The notes: generated by a model not told the origin, from the letters alone. DNA of 43,471 nt from Clostridia bacterium (GCA_017467345.1 JAFTSI010000006.1:1-43471), one strand, 5' to 3'. Positions 1 to 8,231 are shown, counted from the stretch's first letter. Translations and numbers: made by a program.

Positions 1-629
1 CGAAACGCGCCATTGCCTATACTTGTTACACCATAACTATTGCCTTTATAAATAATATTTTTCGAAATATTTGCAGTGGTTATATTTGTTGGTTGTTTTA
101 CTACGGTCGCAACTCCATTTTTTATTCCATAGCGCACACAACTATTAATTTTATAAATAAATCCATCATCTGCTACTTCATTGTTGTCGCAATCCCAAAC
201 AACTGGACAACTTGAAGGATTCCAATCATAATTCCACCCAGATGGCTTACTTTCGACTTCACAATATATCGTTAAACTTGAACACCCCTGAAAAACATTA
301 TACCCAACATTTGTTATACCGCTTGGCACAATTACACTCACCAAACTTTTGCAGGCTTCAAACGCTCTTGAATTGATAGTTGTTATATCTACACCATTAA
401 TACTTTCAGGAATAATAATTTCGTTTAAAGTTTTTCCGTATTCACTTAAACCCTTTACCACACCACTTTCTACCACAAAAACCAATGCCCAATCGGTTTC
501 TACATTTTGACTATCACCACTTTCTCCCCCATTACCATTGCCATCAATATTGTGACACGCAAACAATCCACATAAACACGCAACACTCACTAAAAGTAGG
601 CTAAATAATTTTTTTATTTTTATCTTCAT
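1..629 (-). CDS. BspA-type leucine-rich-repeat lipoprotein, 3' part missing
   Basis: The gene starts at 629 on the minus strand and runs off the left edge, so only about 209 N-terminal residues are visible. A GGGGGA ribosome site lies just upstream. The N-terminus is a lipoprotein signal: a basic start (MKIKIKK), a hydrophobic stretch, and a lipobox LFAC with the lipidated cysteine at residue 25. A Gly/Asn/Ser-rich spacer follows. The segment around residues 68-120 (IIIPESINGVDITTINSRAF, then SLVSVIVPSGI) has the rhythm of LRR_5/BspA repeats, and a second such unit starts near the visible end (SIGNGAF). Proteins of this family are surface-anchored and usually bind host or matrix ligands; the ligand here is unknown. 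The structured leader upstream suggests conditional expression. The family is clear; the full domain content is not visible. Confidence 0.85.
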   Translation of the reverse strand, partial: MKIKIKKLFSLLLVSVACLCGLFACHNIDGNGNGGESGDSQNVETDWALVFVVESGVVKGLSEYGKTLNEIIIPESINGVDITTINSRAFEACKSLVSVIVPSGITNVGYNVFQGCSSLTIYCEVESKPSGWNYDWNPSSCPVVWDCDNNEVADDGFIYKINSCVRYGIKNGVATVVKQPTNITTANISKNIIYKGNSYGVTSIGNGAF

Positions 630-640
630 TTCTATCCCCC

Positions 641-675
641 AAAATAAAAAAGTGCGCCAACCGAAGTTAACGCAC
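641..675 (-). terminator. Intrinsic terminator in the leader of the BspA-type gene
   Basis: On the minus strand a 10-bp stem (652-661 with 666-675, two G-U pairs) is closed by a UUCG tetraloop. It is followed at once by a U-rich run (UUUUUUAUUUU, 651-641) and then by the ribosome site of the lipoprotein gene. It therefore lies between promoter and start codon and would act as an attenuator, not as the end of another gene. Confidence 0.7.
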
Positions 676-859
676 TAAAACGCAAACTCCGTTGTTGTCA
701 CACAAATCTCAAAATAGCCGAAAGGATAACCTATCACTAAAAATCAAGTGGAATTTGCATTTTTTCAAATTCTATGATTTTCAATGATAAACAAAAATAT
801 ACCCTTTAAAAATAAAGAGTTACCTTGTAAAAGACTATTTAGTTTTGTGTGACGCATTT
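676..859 (-). promoter_or_regulatory. Structured 5' leader, candidate unclassified riboswitch or attenuator
   Basis: The transcript from the promoter at 860-888 would have roughly 220 nt of leader. Near its 5' end GUCACACAAA (853-844) is perfectly complementary to UUUGUGUGAC (706-697), closing a domain of about 155 nt. Right after it, CGGAGUU (691-685) can pair with AACUUCG (668-662), which overlaps the terminator stem and would act as an antiterminator. I could not match the enclosed domain to the consensus of T-box, c-di-GMP-I, SAM, TPP, lysine, THF or preQ1 elements. The pairings are read from the sequence; the regulatory role is inferred. Confidence 0.5.
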
Positions 860-888
860 AATATAACATACTTTTATGTTTTTTTCAA
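860..888 (-). promoter_or_regulatory. Sigma-A-type promoter of the BspA-type gene
   Basis: On the minus strand TTGAAA (888-883) and TATATT (865-860) are separated by 17 bp. It drives the structured leader and the lipoprotein gene. Confidence 0.7.
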
Positions 889-910
889 CTATTTTTTAAA
901 ATAGTAAAAT

Positions 911-933
911 CGCCCAAGCAAATTGCTTGGGCG
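911..933. terminator. Intrinsic terminator downstream of the PAP2 gene
   Basis: A perfect inverted repeat with arms CGCCCAAGCAA and TTGCTTGGGCG lies just past the stop codon of the PAP2 gene, with a U-rich run on the minus strand. It ends the rsmI-PAP2 transcript and insulates the lipoprotein promoter. Confidence 0.8.
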
Positions 934-949
934 ATTTGTTTTTTTAATT

Positions 950-1615
950 TTATTTTTCGGTTTTTTCTTTTTTCTTAAATAAGTTTACTATGCTTGCAGT
1001 TAACATAAAAGTTGTAAACTTGTTTTCGGTGTTTTCAAGTTTTTTATAGATTAGTTTTACTATTAATAATGCTAAAACTATTGCTATGGTAGAAGTTATA
1101 AATGATGCAAGAACATCAGTAGCATAATGCATCATAAGGTAGTTTCTTGAAACTGCCATAAGTAGTGCGCAAGGCAGGGTTAAAAATAGCCACTTTTTAT
1201 TTTTTAAGGCAAATGATGTGCCTAAAAGCGCAGTTGTAAAGGCAGAAACATGGCCTGATGGAAAAGAGTAGTCACTCTCTGTATTTGCGCCAACTAACTG
1301 CCACCACTCATTTATTTCGCTATGAGTATAGGGGCGCGCCCTTAACACCAAAGGTTTAAGAATAACATTAACTAAAATTACGCCTATCAAAAAGGCGATA
1401 AGCCCAGTTAAGCCTGCATTTCTTGTTTTTGCAAACAAAATTAATGTTAAAGTAAATATTATTGAAAATATTCCACCCTTGCCAAAAAAGGATATAAAGT
1501 TCATAAGTGGGGTTAAAAAGTTGCCTGCCTTTAAGGCTAATCCGTTATAGAACCTTAACACACCCAAGTCAAAAGAGTGAAATGCGCTATCAAGCCACAA
1601 TGCAAAATTAGTCAT
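950..1615 (-). CDS. PAP2-superfamily membrane phosphatase
   Basis: This 221-residue protein is an integral membrane phosphatase of the type 2 phosphatidic acid phosphatase family. The three family motifs are visible: KPLVLRARP (KX6RP) near residue 87, PSGH near 118, and SRNYLMMHYATDV (SRX5HX3D) near 155, the last two giving the catalytic histidines. About six hydrophobic segments surround them, and the tail is Lys/Glu-rich. Related proteins dephosphorylate undecaprenyl pyrophosphate, phosphatidylglycerophosphate or phosphatidic acid; which applies here cannot be read from the sequence. The start codon abuts the stop codon of rsmI (TAAATG), so the two are translationally coupled. A terminator follows. 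Confidence 0.88.
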   Translation of the reverse strand: MTNFALWLDSAFHSFDLGVLRFYNGLALKAGNFLTPLMNFISFFGKGGIFSIIFTLTLILFAKTRNAGLTGLIAFLIGVILVNVILKPLVLRARPYTHSEINEWWQLVGANTESDYSFPSGHVSAFTTALLGTSFALKNKKWLFLTLPCALLMAVSRNYLMMHYATDVLASFITSTIAIVLALLIVKLIYKKLENTENKFTTFMLTASIVNLFKKKEKTEK

Positions 1616-2422
1616 TTACACTTCCTTTTCAATAGTGTATTTATAAAGTGAACTTTTTGGAACACCACGCTCTTTGGCAACTATTTTTATTGCCTCTTTT
1701 TTGTCAATTCCCTTATTTATTAAACTTTTATAGTGTTCTTCTTCGGTCATTTCATGTAATGGATTTTCGGCATTACCTTTTTCTACTATTAAAACGAACT
1801 CGCCTTTCGGCTCTACGGGAAAGCCATCTTTAAGATTAAAAGTAATTGCACTTTCGTAAAGTTTAGTAATTTCTTTAACGGCAACGCAAACCCTATCGCC
1901 AAGCACCGAATAAATGGTTGCAATATCTTTTTTAACATCGTGTGGGGCGCAATAAAAAATTAGGGTGGTATCTAAACTTTTATACTTTTCTAAAAACTTT
2001 TTCCTTTCGCTCTCTTTACCTTTCAAAAAGCCCAAAAAGGTAAAGGTATCGGCATCAAGCCCCGAAAGTATAAGCGCAGAAAGTGCTGCGTTTGCCCCGG
2101 GGACTACCGTGTATTCAAGCCCCCTTTCTTTTAGCATTTTACATAAAATATTACCGGGGTCGCTAATAACAGGCATACCTGCATCACTAATAACTGCAAT
2201 ATTTAAGCCACTATTTAGTTTTGCTATAATTTTTTCGGCGCAGTCAAGTTCGTTAAACTTGTGGTATGAAAAAAGTGGTTTCTTTATGCCGTAGTGGTTT
2301 AATAAAGTTAAAGAGTGGCGGGTATCTTCACAAGCGATTTCATCAACCATATTCAAAACTTCTACTGCGCGATAGGTTATATCTTTTAAGTTGCCTATAG
2401 GCGTTGCAACAAAATATAGCAT
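1616..2422 (-). CDS. rsmI: 16S rRNA (cytidine-1402 2'-O)-methyltransferase RsmI
   Basis: The protein has 268 residues, normal for RsmI, which uses S-adenosylmethionine to 2'-O-methylate C1402 in the decoding centre of 16S rRNA. It opens with the family signature VATPIGNLKDITYRAVEVL and carries CEDTRHS near residue 33 and ISDAGMPVISDPG near residue 78, the conserved SAM-pocket segments of the tetrapyrrole methylase fold. An AAGGGGGA ribosome site precedes ATG 2422. It is followed directly by the PAP2 gene and preceded at a short distance by a TrmN6-like methylase gene, so two RNA modification genes lie side by side, as is common in Firmicutes. Confidence 0.96.
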   Translation of the reverse strand: MLYFVATPIGNLKDITYRAVEVLNMVDEIACEDTRHSLTLLNHYGIKKPLFSYHKFNELDCAEKIIAKLNSGLNIAVISDAGMPVISDPGNILCKMLKERGLEYTVVPGANAALSALILSGLDADTFTFLGFLKGKESERKKFLEKYKSLDTTLIFYCAPHDVKKDIATIYSVLGDRVCVAVKEITKLYESAITFNLKDGFPVEPKGEFVLIVEKGNAENPLHEMTEEEHYKSLINKGIDKKEAIKIVAKERGVPKSSLYKYTIEKEV

Positions 2423-2434
2423 ATATTTTCCCCC

Positions 2435-3100
2435 TTAATTTTCTATCGGGCGCATAACTTTAAGCCCACTCTTTCCACCCTTAACACCCTCAACTAAAAC
2501 AAGGTATGGCTCTTTTTTTCCACCATACACAAGTTGCATTTTTTTAGGCTCTATATTATGGTTTTTCATTTCATAAAACAGTTCGCAAAGTCTATCGGCA
2601 CGGTGCACCACGCAAAACCTACCACCAAACTTTAAGCATTTAGAAACTGCTTTAATAAGTTCGGTAAGAGTTAATTCAATTTCTGCCTTGCAAACGGCAA
2701 TTTTATATTCTTCGGCAGAAAACCCAGAGTTTTTATCCATATAAGGTGGATTGCAAAGCACAAGCGAAAACTTTTCGTTAAAAGTGCTATCAATGTCTTG
2801 AAGTTTAGCGTTATGCAAGGTAAACACATTTTCAAGGCCGTTATACTTTATGGTTTTATCGCAAAGCGCGCACATTTCAGGTTGCATTTCAAAGGCGTGA
2901 ACTTCTTTAACCAAATTGTTGTTAAGCCCATAAAAGTTAAGCCCAACAATTCCGCTACCCGAACAAAAATCGGCAACCAAATCCCCTTTTTTAGCCGTGG
3001 CAAAGTGCGACAGCAAAACTGCGTCGCTTGTAAAACAATATAAACTATCGTCTTGATAGATTTTTAAGCCTAAAAGGTTAAGGTCTTCTAATCGTTCCAT
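2435..3100 (-). CDS. TrmN6/YfiC-like N6-adenine methyltransferase
   Basis: This 221-residue class I SAM-dependent methyltransferase resembles TrmN6, which methylates A37 of tRNA-Val. The SAM-binding glycine loop is VADFCSGSGIVGL near residue 43, and the N6-adenine catalytic motif is LCNPPY near residue 115. The N-terminal text (LEDLNLLGLKIYQDDSLYCF) is the usual start of this family (YabB-like in Bacillus). The stop codon is 12 bp upstream of rsmI. The ribosome site is weak, and the gene starts only 15 bp after the terminator-like hairpin of the ferredoxin gene, so it may depend on readthrough. The exact RNA substrate is inferred from family membership. Confidence 0.9.
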   Translation of the reverse strand: MERLEDLNLLGLKIYQDDSLYCFTSDAVLLSHFATAKKGDLVADFCSGSGIVGLNFYGLNNNLVKEVHAFEMQPEMCALCDKTIKYNGLENVFTLHNAKLQDIDSTFNEKFSLVLCNPPYMDKNSGFSAEEYKIAVCKAEIELTLTELIKAVSKCLKFGGRFCVVHRADRLCELFYEMKNHNIEPKKMQLVYGGKKEPYLVLVEGVKGGKSGLKVMRPIEN

Positions 3101-3114
3101 AATTTAAAAGAATT

Positions 3115-3146
3115 AAGGCGCGCGCAAAAACTAATGCGCGCGCCTT
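3115..3146 (-). terminator. Strong GC hairpin between ferredoxin and the TrmN6-like gene
   Basis: An 11-bp stem with arms AAGGCGCGCGC (3115-3125) and GCGCGCGCCTT (3136-3146) encloses a 10-nt loop. On the minus strand it is followed by a weak U-tract (TTAATTCTTTT). It probably terminates or attenuates the ferredoxin transcript just before the methylase start codon. Confidence 0.65.
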
Positions 3147-3170
3147 ATCGCGTTTTTGTTTAAGAATAAA

Positions 3171-3341
3171 TTATTCTTCAACGATTGCTTCTACGGGGCA
3201 ACCGCTTGCACAAGCGCCACAACTTACGCAAGATTCTGCGTCAATGTTGTATTGGGTATCGCCTTGGCTAATTGCGCCACAAGGACAGGTATCCGCACAT
3301 GCACCACATGAAATGCAAGCATCGGTAATTTTGAATGCCAT
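3171..3341 (-). CDS. Small 2[4Fe-4S] ferredoxin
   Basis: The protein has 56 residues and carries two complete clusters of the type CxxCxxCxxxC: CISCGACADTCPC in the first half and CVSCGACASGCP in the second, the clostridial ferredoxin layout. It is an electron carrier for anaerobic redox enzymes. NifJ, encoded at the right end of this window, is a natural partner, though pairing is inference. The start has a good GGGAGG ribosome site and a near-consensus promoter (3381-3409). The gene sits between ricT, upstream on the same strand, and the methylase gene. In many Firmicutes genomes a small ferredoxin lies beside the Fe-S protein RicT. Confidence 0.95.
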   Translation of the reverse strand: MAFKITDACISCGACADTCPCGAISQGDTQYNIDAESCVSCGACASGCPVEAIVEE

Positions 3342-3380
3342 AATTTTCTACCTCCCGTTTATATATTTTTTATATTATGG

Positions 3381-3409
3381 ATTATATCATAAACATTTTC
3401 ATTTGTCTA
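3381..3409 (-). promoter_or_regulatory. Promoter of the ferredoxin gene
   Basis: On the minus strand TAGACA (3409-3404) and TATAAT (3386-3381) are 17 bp apart, directly before the ferredoxin ribosome site. The -35 box lies just beyond the ricT stop codon, so ferredoxin can be transcribed independently. Confidence 0.7.
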
Positions 3410-3411
3410 CA

Positions 3412-4311
3412 CTAATCCAAAAGTTTTTTCATCTCTTCGCTGTCTATATCGTCGGTTTCGTCGTCGGCGTCTTTTTTATTGCCACCGTTATTGTTCTTCT
3501 TAAACTCTAACCTATCTACTGGGAAATCTTTATAAGTTTCAGTTCCGTCTTTTGCAGTAATTTTTACCTTGCTTATAAGTTTAAGCATATCGTTAGAAAC
3601 AACCACACCGTCCCCCTCAGGTGTTTTTACTGCGCCACCAAGTTTGGGCATTTTTTTGTATACGCTTGCATAGTAATCGTTTTCGTATTCCAAGCAACAC
3701 ATAAGCCTACCACAAAGCCCAGAAATCTTACCGGGGTTTAAATGCAAGCCTTGCGTTTTTGCCATTTTAATTGAAACCTTTGAAAACTCTGGCATACAAG
3801 ACGAACAACAGCACGCCCTACCACAAGGCGCAATACCACCAAGAAGTTTTGCTTCATCTCTAACACCTATTTGCCTAAGTTCAATTCTAACATGAAAGCG
3901 CGCGGCAAGGTCTTTAACAAGTTCCCTAAAATCAATACGATTATCTGCCGAAAAATAGTAAACAAGTTTTTTTCCGTCAAAAGAATACTCTGCGCCGATA
4001 AGTTTCATATTAAGGTTTCGCTCTGCAATTTTTGCGTTTGCGAACTCTAATGCTTCGGGTATCTTTTTTTGGTTTTCTTTTATGTTCTTTTCATCTTTTT
4101 CATTAGCCTTTCTAACCACGCTTTTAAGTGGTTGAACAATTTCATCTTCGCTAACTTCTTTAACCCCGAAAACAACCGTGGCGTATTCTAAACCCTTTGC
4201 CGTTTCAACAATAACGCCAGTTTTTTCTTCGTATATATCGGTTTCGTTTGCAGGCGCAAAATAATAAACTTTTGCGCTTGACCTAAACTTAACCCCTATA
4301 ATTTTTGCCAT
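3412..4311 (-). CDS. ricT: RicT/YaaT, PSP1-domain iron-sulfur protein
   Basis: This 299-residue protein belongs to the PSP1/YaaT family. In Bacillus subtilis RicT forms the RicA-RicF-RicT complex that carries Fe-S clusters and stimulates RNase Y processing of mRNA. The diagnostic cysteine-rich stretch CGRACCCSSC is near residue 165, and a second group, GLCGRLMCC, near residue 202. The C-terminus is charged and low in complexity (KKNNNGGNKKDADDETDDID). The start overlaps the 3' end of holB by 16 bp, reproducing the conserved order tmk-holB-ricT found in Firmicutes. RicA and RicF are not encoded nearby. Confidence 0.93.
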   Translation of the reverse strand: MAKIIGVKFRSSAKVYYFAPANETDIYEEKTGVIVETAKGLEYATVVFGVKEVSEDEIVQPLKSVVRKANEKDEKNIKENQKKIPEALEFANAKIAERNLNMKLIGAEYSFDGKKLVYYFSADNRIDFRELVKDLAARFHVRIELRQIGVRDEAKLLGGIAPCGRACCCSSCMPEFSKVSIKMAKTQGLHLNPGKISGLCGRLMCCLEYENDYYASVYKKMPKLGGAVKTPEGDGVVVSNDMLKLISKVKITAKDGTETYKDFPVDRLEFKKNNNGGNKKDADDETDDIDSEEMKKLLD

Positions 4312-5276
4312 TTATGTTTGCCCTCCAATATTCCAAAAAGCAACCACTCAACGAGCATTTGAGCGTTTGCGTTAAACTTCAATTTCTTTCTTGCCGTGCA
4401 TATTAACTCTAACGCGTTAAGCACCGACCCTTTCTTAAAGCCCGTTGCCCTTTTTAACGCGTTAATATCGGCTTTATTTTTAACCAACTGTTCTTGTTCT
4501 GCGGTTATATATAATAGGTTGCCAAGCACCCTTTCTAACACCGACAAAAACAGTTCTATTTCTTCTTTATACACCATTACCTTTTCGGCAAAATGTAAAA
4601 CTTGCTTGCTTGAAAGCATATCTATAACAATGCTTTCACAAAGCGATTTTATCTCTCTAAACTTTTCGTCTTCGTATAACCTTTTAACACCCGAAACCGT
4701 TCCGTCTGCACAAGACACGGCTTCTTTAAGCCTAACTAAATCGGGGCATTCTTCGCTTAAAAAATCAATTAAAACTTCTTCGCTAAACCCTTTAATCTCT
4801 ATCTTTTTAACCCTTGATAGCACGGTGGGAAGTAAACCGTATTCAGTAGTAGCCCCTAAAATTAAATGCACATTTTTAGGTGGCTCTTCTAATGTTTTAA
4901 GAAGTTTATTTTGCGCAGGCAAGTTCATTGTTTCGGCATGCGATAAAATAAAAATCTTTTTATCGCTTTCAATAGGCTTAATATAACTTTGTTCTATTAA
5001 GTCTACTATATCTTCCGTTTTAACCGAATCGGTTTTTGGGTAAACCAAAACATCACTATGCGCGCCACTATCTATTAAAGTGCAATCCCTACACTTTCCA
5101 CAAGGCGCGCCCTCTTTGCAGGCTATAAGTTTAGCAAACTCTTTTAAAATTTCCGTAAGGTTTTCGCCGTCAGCACACACCACCAAATAGGCGTGCGAAA
5201 CTGCGCCGCTTTTCTTTTCGCGTTTGATTATATTAAACCCTTCGGTGTTTTCTAAAAGCGCAAAAAGTTTTTTCAT
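4296..5276 (-). CDS. holB: DNA polymerase III delta' subunit
   Basis: This 326-residue protein is the delta' subunit of the sliding-clamp loader. Visible features are the HAYLVV segment near residue 27, a zinc-binding cluster CKEGAPCGKCRDC near residue 53, and the AAA+ sensor region (LLKTLEEPP, then VLSRVKKIE) around residues 125-160. As usual for delta', no intact Walker A motif is seen. The ATG overlaps the tmk stop codon (ATGA), and the 3' end overlaps ricT. It acts in the cytoplasm at the replication fork. Confidence 0.93.
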   Translation of the reverse strand: MKKLFALLENTEGFNIIKREKKSGAVSHAYLVVCADGENLTEILKEFAKLIACKEGAPCGKCRDCTLIDSGAHSDVLVYPKTDSVKTEDIVDLIEQSYIKPIESDKKIFILSHAETMNLPAQNKLLKTLEEPPKNVHLILGATTEYGLLPTVLSRVKKIEIKGFSEEVLIDFLSEECPDLVRLKEAVSCADGTVSGVKRLYEDEKFREIKSLCESIVIDMLSSKQVLHFAEKVMVYKEEIELFLSVLERVLGNLLYITAEQEQLVKNKADINALKRATGFKKGSVLNALELICTARKKLKFNANAQMLVEWLLFGILEGKHKWQKL

Positions 5277-5896
5277 AAAATGCCCTTTTCTTTTAATGCG
5301 TTAATAATTTTTTGATGTGTTTCTTCTTTAGAGCCACTTGCATCAATAACGATAAACCTATCGCTAAACTTTTTAGCAAGTTCTAAATATCCGTTATACA
5401 CTTTTTCGTGGAACTCTTTGCCAAGTAGTTCAACCCTATCGGTTTTATCTACACCACCCTTTCTTTTAAATGCTTCTTCGGGCGTGAGTTTTAAAAACAC
5501 AGTATAGTCTGGGCAAAAGTTTTTGAGCGCATAGTCGTTAATTTTAGCAACGAACTCATACCCAAGCCCTCTTGCATAGCCTTGGTAAGCAAGGGAAGAA
5601 TCAACATACCTATCGCAAATAACAAGCCTACCCTTTTCAAGTTCTGGCTTTAAAACTTCGTCTAATAATTGCACCCTTGCAGATGCGTATAAAAGCGCTT
5701 CGCAAGCAGGGGTCATTTTATCGTTTTCCTTATCTAAAATTATGCCCCTAATCTTTTCGCTAATGATAGACCCACCTGGCTCACGCGTGAGTAAGTAGTC
5801 TACATTATTTTTTTTCATATATTCTTCTAAAAGTTTTATTTGGCGAGATTTTCCAACCCCTTCGCACCCTTCAAAGGTTATAAACTTACCTTTCAT
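5273..5896 (-). CDS. tmk: Thymidylate kinase
   Basis: The protein has 207 residues, typical for dTMP kinase, which phosphorylates dTMP to dTDP with ATP. The P-loop FEGCEGVGKSRQ starts at residue 8, followed by the DR(Y/E)-type motifs TREPGG near residue 39 and ICDRYVDSSLAYQG near residue 93. The lid region lies around residues 140-155 (KRKGGVDKTDRVE). The start has an AGGA ribosome site and overlaps the 3' end of the upstream decarboxylase gene by 11 bp. The operon order decarboxylase-tmk-holB-ricT matches the yaaO-tmk-holB-yaaT neighbourhood of Bacillus. Confidence 0.97.
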   Translation of the reverse strand: MKGKFITFEGCEGVGKSRQIKLLEEYMKKNNVDYLLTREPGGSIISEKIRGIILDKENDKMTPACEALLYASARVQLLDEVLKPELEKGRLVICDRYVDSSLAYQGYARGLGYEFVAKINDYALKNFCPDYTVFLKLTPEEAFKRKGGVDKTDRVELLGKEFHEKVYNGYLELAKKFSDRFIVIDASGSKEETHQKIINALKEKGIL

Positions 5897-7229
5897 TTTT
5901 AATCTTCCTAACTTTTATCTTTCCGTTTTTAACGCCAAAAGCCTTGCCTTGCCTTTCGGCACACATTAGCCTTTCAGCAATTTCTTTATTAACAACTTCG
6001 CCACAAACAATAAGTGGATAGCAAGGTGGAAACTCCCCTGCGTTTTCTGCCGAAACTCTTCCTATCGCGTCGCTAATCAAAACTTCTTCGCTTTCACTAA
6101 GCGCGCTCTTTAAATAACCCACGCGCTTTTTAGGGATAGAAAAGGTTTCTCTTTCTTTAATTTCTTCTTTAACTTTTAGCCCTTCAAGTATTGACTTTTT
6201 AAGAGCGATAAGTTCACATTTCTTTGTTTTTATTGAGGGCATAAATGTTATAAATCCGCCGCCCAAAAGTTCAAAGTATATTTTCTTTTTATCTAATTCC
6301 GTTAAAAGCGACTTTTCATTTATTCCACTTTTAACAAGGTCAATAGTGATTTTATAAGGGTCAATCGTTTCAACAACGCACACCCCTAAATTAGTTAGTT
6401 CCTCTTTTAAGCCATTAACAATTTCACAAAAAACTTTCATTTGCTTTTTGCTTTTTGCAAGTTCTTTTATGCCATATTCACAAGATGCTATTATAGGATA
6501 ATTTGGGCTTGTGGTATTAAAGATATCAATGGCATCACTTAAACTTTCCGTTTTGTCAATGTTTGCTAAAACCAACGCGCCTTGGTTTAATGTGCTTGCC
6601 GTTTTATGCAAACTATCAACCCAAATATCGGCATATTCGCCTGCGTAAACTAAATTATCAATAAACGCGTAATGCCCACCGTGCGCGCCATCAATTAAAA
6701 GAAGTTTATTGCGCTTTTTAACTTCGTTATATATAGCCCTTATATCAAATGTTCTGCCATAGTAATCTGGATAGGTATATAAAACACCTATCGCATTTTT
6801 ATTAGCATCTAACATTTTAGCCGTTTCTTCGGCAGTTGGTAAATCGGGCAAACCATCAGTAATACCGTTAGCGCAAATAATAGGTTCAATGCCACTAAGT
6901 TTAAGCGCGTTATAAACACTTTTGTGTGCCGAACGGTTAATTAAAATAGAGTTCCCACTATCTTTAACCGAATACACCATAGAAAGCACACCTACGCTTG
7001 CGCCAGATGAAATAATCTTAATAAACTTTGCGCCTAAAATATCTTTTAGGTCTTTTTCGGCTTTTTCTATTGATGAGTATAACCCACTATCTTCTATTTC
7101 CGTTATGTCAATGCTTGCAATAGGAAACAGTTTATTAAAACCCTTATTGCCTTTATGAGATGGCATATGCAATCTTATAGGTTTAGTGTGTGAGTATTTT
7201 TTCAAAAACTCTAAAAGGTGTAATTTCAT
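5886..7229 (-). CDS. Orn/Lys/Arg decarboxylase family PLP enzyme (YaaO-like)
   Basis: A fold-type I PLP enzyme of about 447 residues. RLHMPSHKGNKG near residue 18 is the family N-terminal signature. The lysine in SLHKTAS near residue 207 should bind PLP, and LLIDGAHGGH near residue 180 supplies the cofactor-binding Asp. I chose ATG 7229 (MKLHLLEFLKKY) because it follows the upstream stop codon by 4 bp; the more upstream ATG at 7262 would overlap that gene and add an atypical sequence, but the ribosome site at 7229 is poor. Family members decarboxylate arginine, lysine or ornithine. The short form next to tmk is of uncertain substrate, and some members may not be decarboxylases. Confidence 0.85.
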   Translation of the reverse strand: MKLHLLEFLKKYSHTKPIRLHMPSHKGNKGFNKLFPIASIDITEIEDSGLYSSIEKAEKDLKDILGAKFIKIISSGASVGVLSMVYSVKDSGNSILINRSAHKSVYNALKLSGIEPIICANGITDGLPDLPTAEETAKMLDANKNAIGVLYTYPDYYGRTFDIRAIYNEVKKRNKLLLIDGAHGGHYAFIDNLVYAGEYADIWVDSLHKTASTLNQGALVLANIDKTESLSDAIDIFNTTSPNYPIIASCEYGIKELAKSKKQMKVFCEIVNGLKEELTNLGVCVVETIDPYKITIDLVKSGINEKSLLTELDKKKIYFELLGGGFITFMPSIKTKKCELIALKKSILEGLKVKEEIKERETFSIPKKRVGYLKSALSESEEVLISDAIGRVSAENAGEFPPCYPLIVCGEVVNKEIAERLMCAERQGKAFGVKNGKIKVRKIKNER

Positions 7230-7233
7230 ACTA

Positions 7234-8193
7234 TTAAAGCACCGAACTAAAAGAGCGAACAACCGTGTTTATAAAGGCAATGCTTTCAAACTGCAAGTCT
7301 TTATTTTCGCCTAAAAACTCAACGGCCATAAGCACTATGTCTTTGCTATCGGTGTTAGAGCCTATTCTAAAAAATTCGCTTGTGGAAGTGTTTGGCAACT
7401 TATCAAGTTTTAAGCCATAGCACTTTTCCGTTTGCAAATCGTATTCTTCTTTATAGTTTTCTCTATCCTTTTCAAAGTAAGAAGTTTTGTAGGCTTGTTC
7501 GTATTTAGTGTATCTATAAAAAATTGAGTTTTCTGCCGAAAGCGTTTCATCAAACTCTAAAATCTTCTTAAAGTCTTTAACTTCAAGGCAGAGTTTTTCA
7601 ATCCTTTCAAGTTCGTTTTTCGCACTTATTTGCCCTGCGCGATAACGGTTATCTTTTCCGTTTCTACTATAAAAACATTGTTCAATTTTTTCGGTATCTA
7701 AATTAGAAAAGATCAAATAGTCGCTTTCGCCAGTTTTTAAAAAACCTTTAAGATAATCACACGCCATTTCGTAAAGAGAGTGAAAATCTAAAACTTCATA
7801 CGCATCAACAATGGTGTTAGCCCTACTTGCCCTATAACCGTTTTCATCTGGTTCATTTAACGAACCATTAGCAAAAACGGCATCAAGTTTTTTTGCCGAA
7901 TACTTAACGGTAAGCACATCAACATCAATGCTTTCGCTTGGTATTTTTTCGCCACGAACTTCTAAAATATCATAACTAAAAGTATCGCCTAAATAGTTTC
8001 TAAACCCATCGTCGTTTGCCGATACATTCATATCGTAATAGTAGTAGAAAGCCTGCCCCTCAGTAAGTTTAACCTTTCCTACTGTGAACAAGACTTCCCA
8101 CCCCAAAATTGCGAGCGCAAAAGTTAATAATATTAAAAGCCATTCGTAAGCCAAAAAGTTTGATAGCCTTGGCTTAGTTATTCTATTATCCAT
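7234..8193 (-). CDS. Uncharacterised protein with one N-terminal membrane anchor
   Basis: I do not recognise this 319-residue protein. One hydrophobic segment (WLLILLTFALAILGWEVLF, about residues 18-36) precedes a long polar domain rich in Tyr, Asp, Glu and Lys, with no cysteine-based or nucleotide-binding motif that I can name. The topology suggests a signal anchor with an extracytoplasmic domain. A GGAAAGG ribosome site supports ATG 8193. It lies between lysS and the decarboxylase gene, with a 4-bp gap to the latter, so it is co-transcribed with housekeeping genes. The function is unknown. Confidence 0.75.
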   Translation of the reverse strand: MDNRITKPRLSNFLAYEWLLILLTFALAILGWEVLFTVGKVKLTEGQAFYYYYDMNVSANDDGFRNYLGDTFSYDILEVRGEKIPSESIDVDVLTVKYSAKKLDAVFANGSLNEPDENGYRASRANTIVDAYEVLDFHSLYEMACDYLKGFLKTGESDYLIFSNLDTEKIEQCFYSRNGKDNRYRAGQISAKNELERIEKLCLEVKDFKKILEFDETLSAENSIFYRYTKYEQAYKTSYFEKDRENYKEEYDLQTEKCYGLKLDKLPNTSTSEFFRIGSNTDSKDIVLMAVEFLGENKDLQFESIAFINTVVRSFSSVL

Positions 8194-8231
8194 TTAGCCT
8201 TTCCTTATTTTTTTATCGCCCGATAAACTTT

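Noticed and set aside
911..933. Shared GCCCAAGC core of the terminators at 911-933 and 21679-21709 as a mobile repeat
   Set aside because: The similarity is limited to the stem core, loops and flanks differ, and both are ordinary intrinsic terminators.
5886..7262. Start of the decarboxylase gene at ATG 7262
   Set aside because: It overlaps the upstream gene by 29 bp and adds MFALLVRCFNS before the natural start; ATG 7229 lies 4 bp after the upstream stop.
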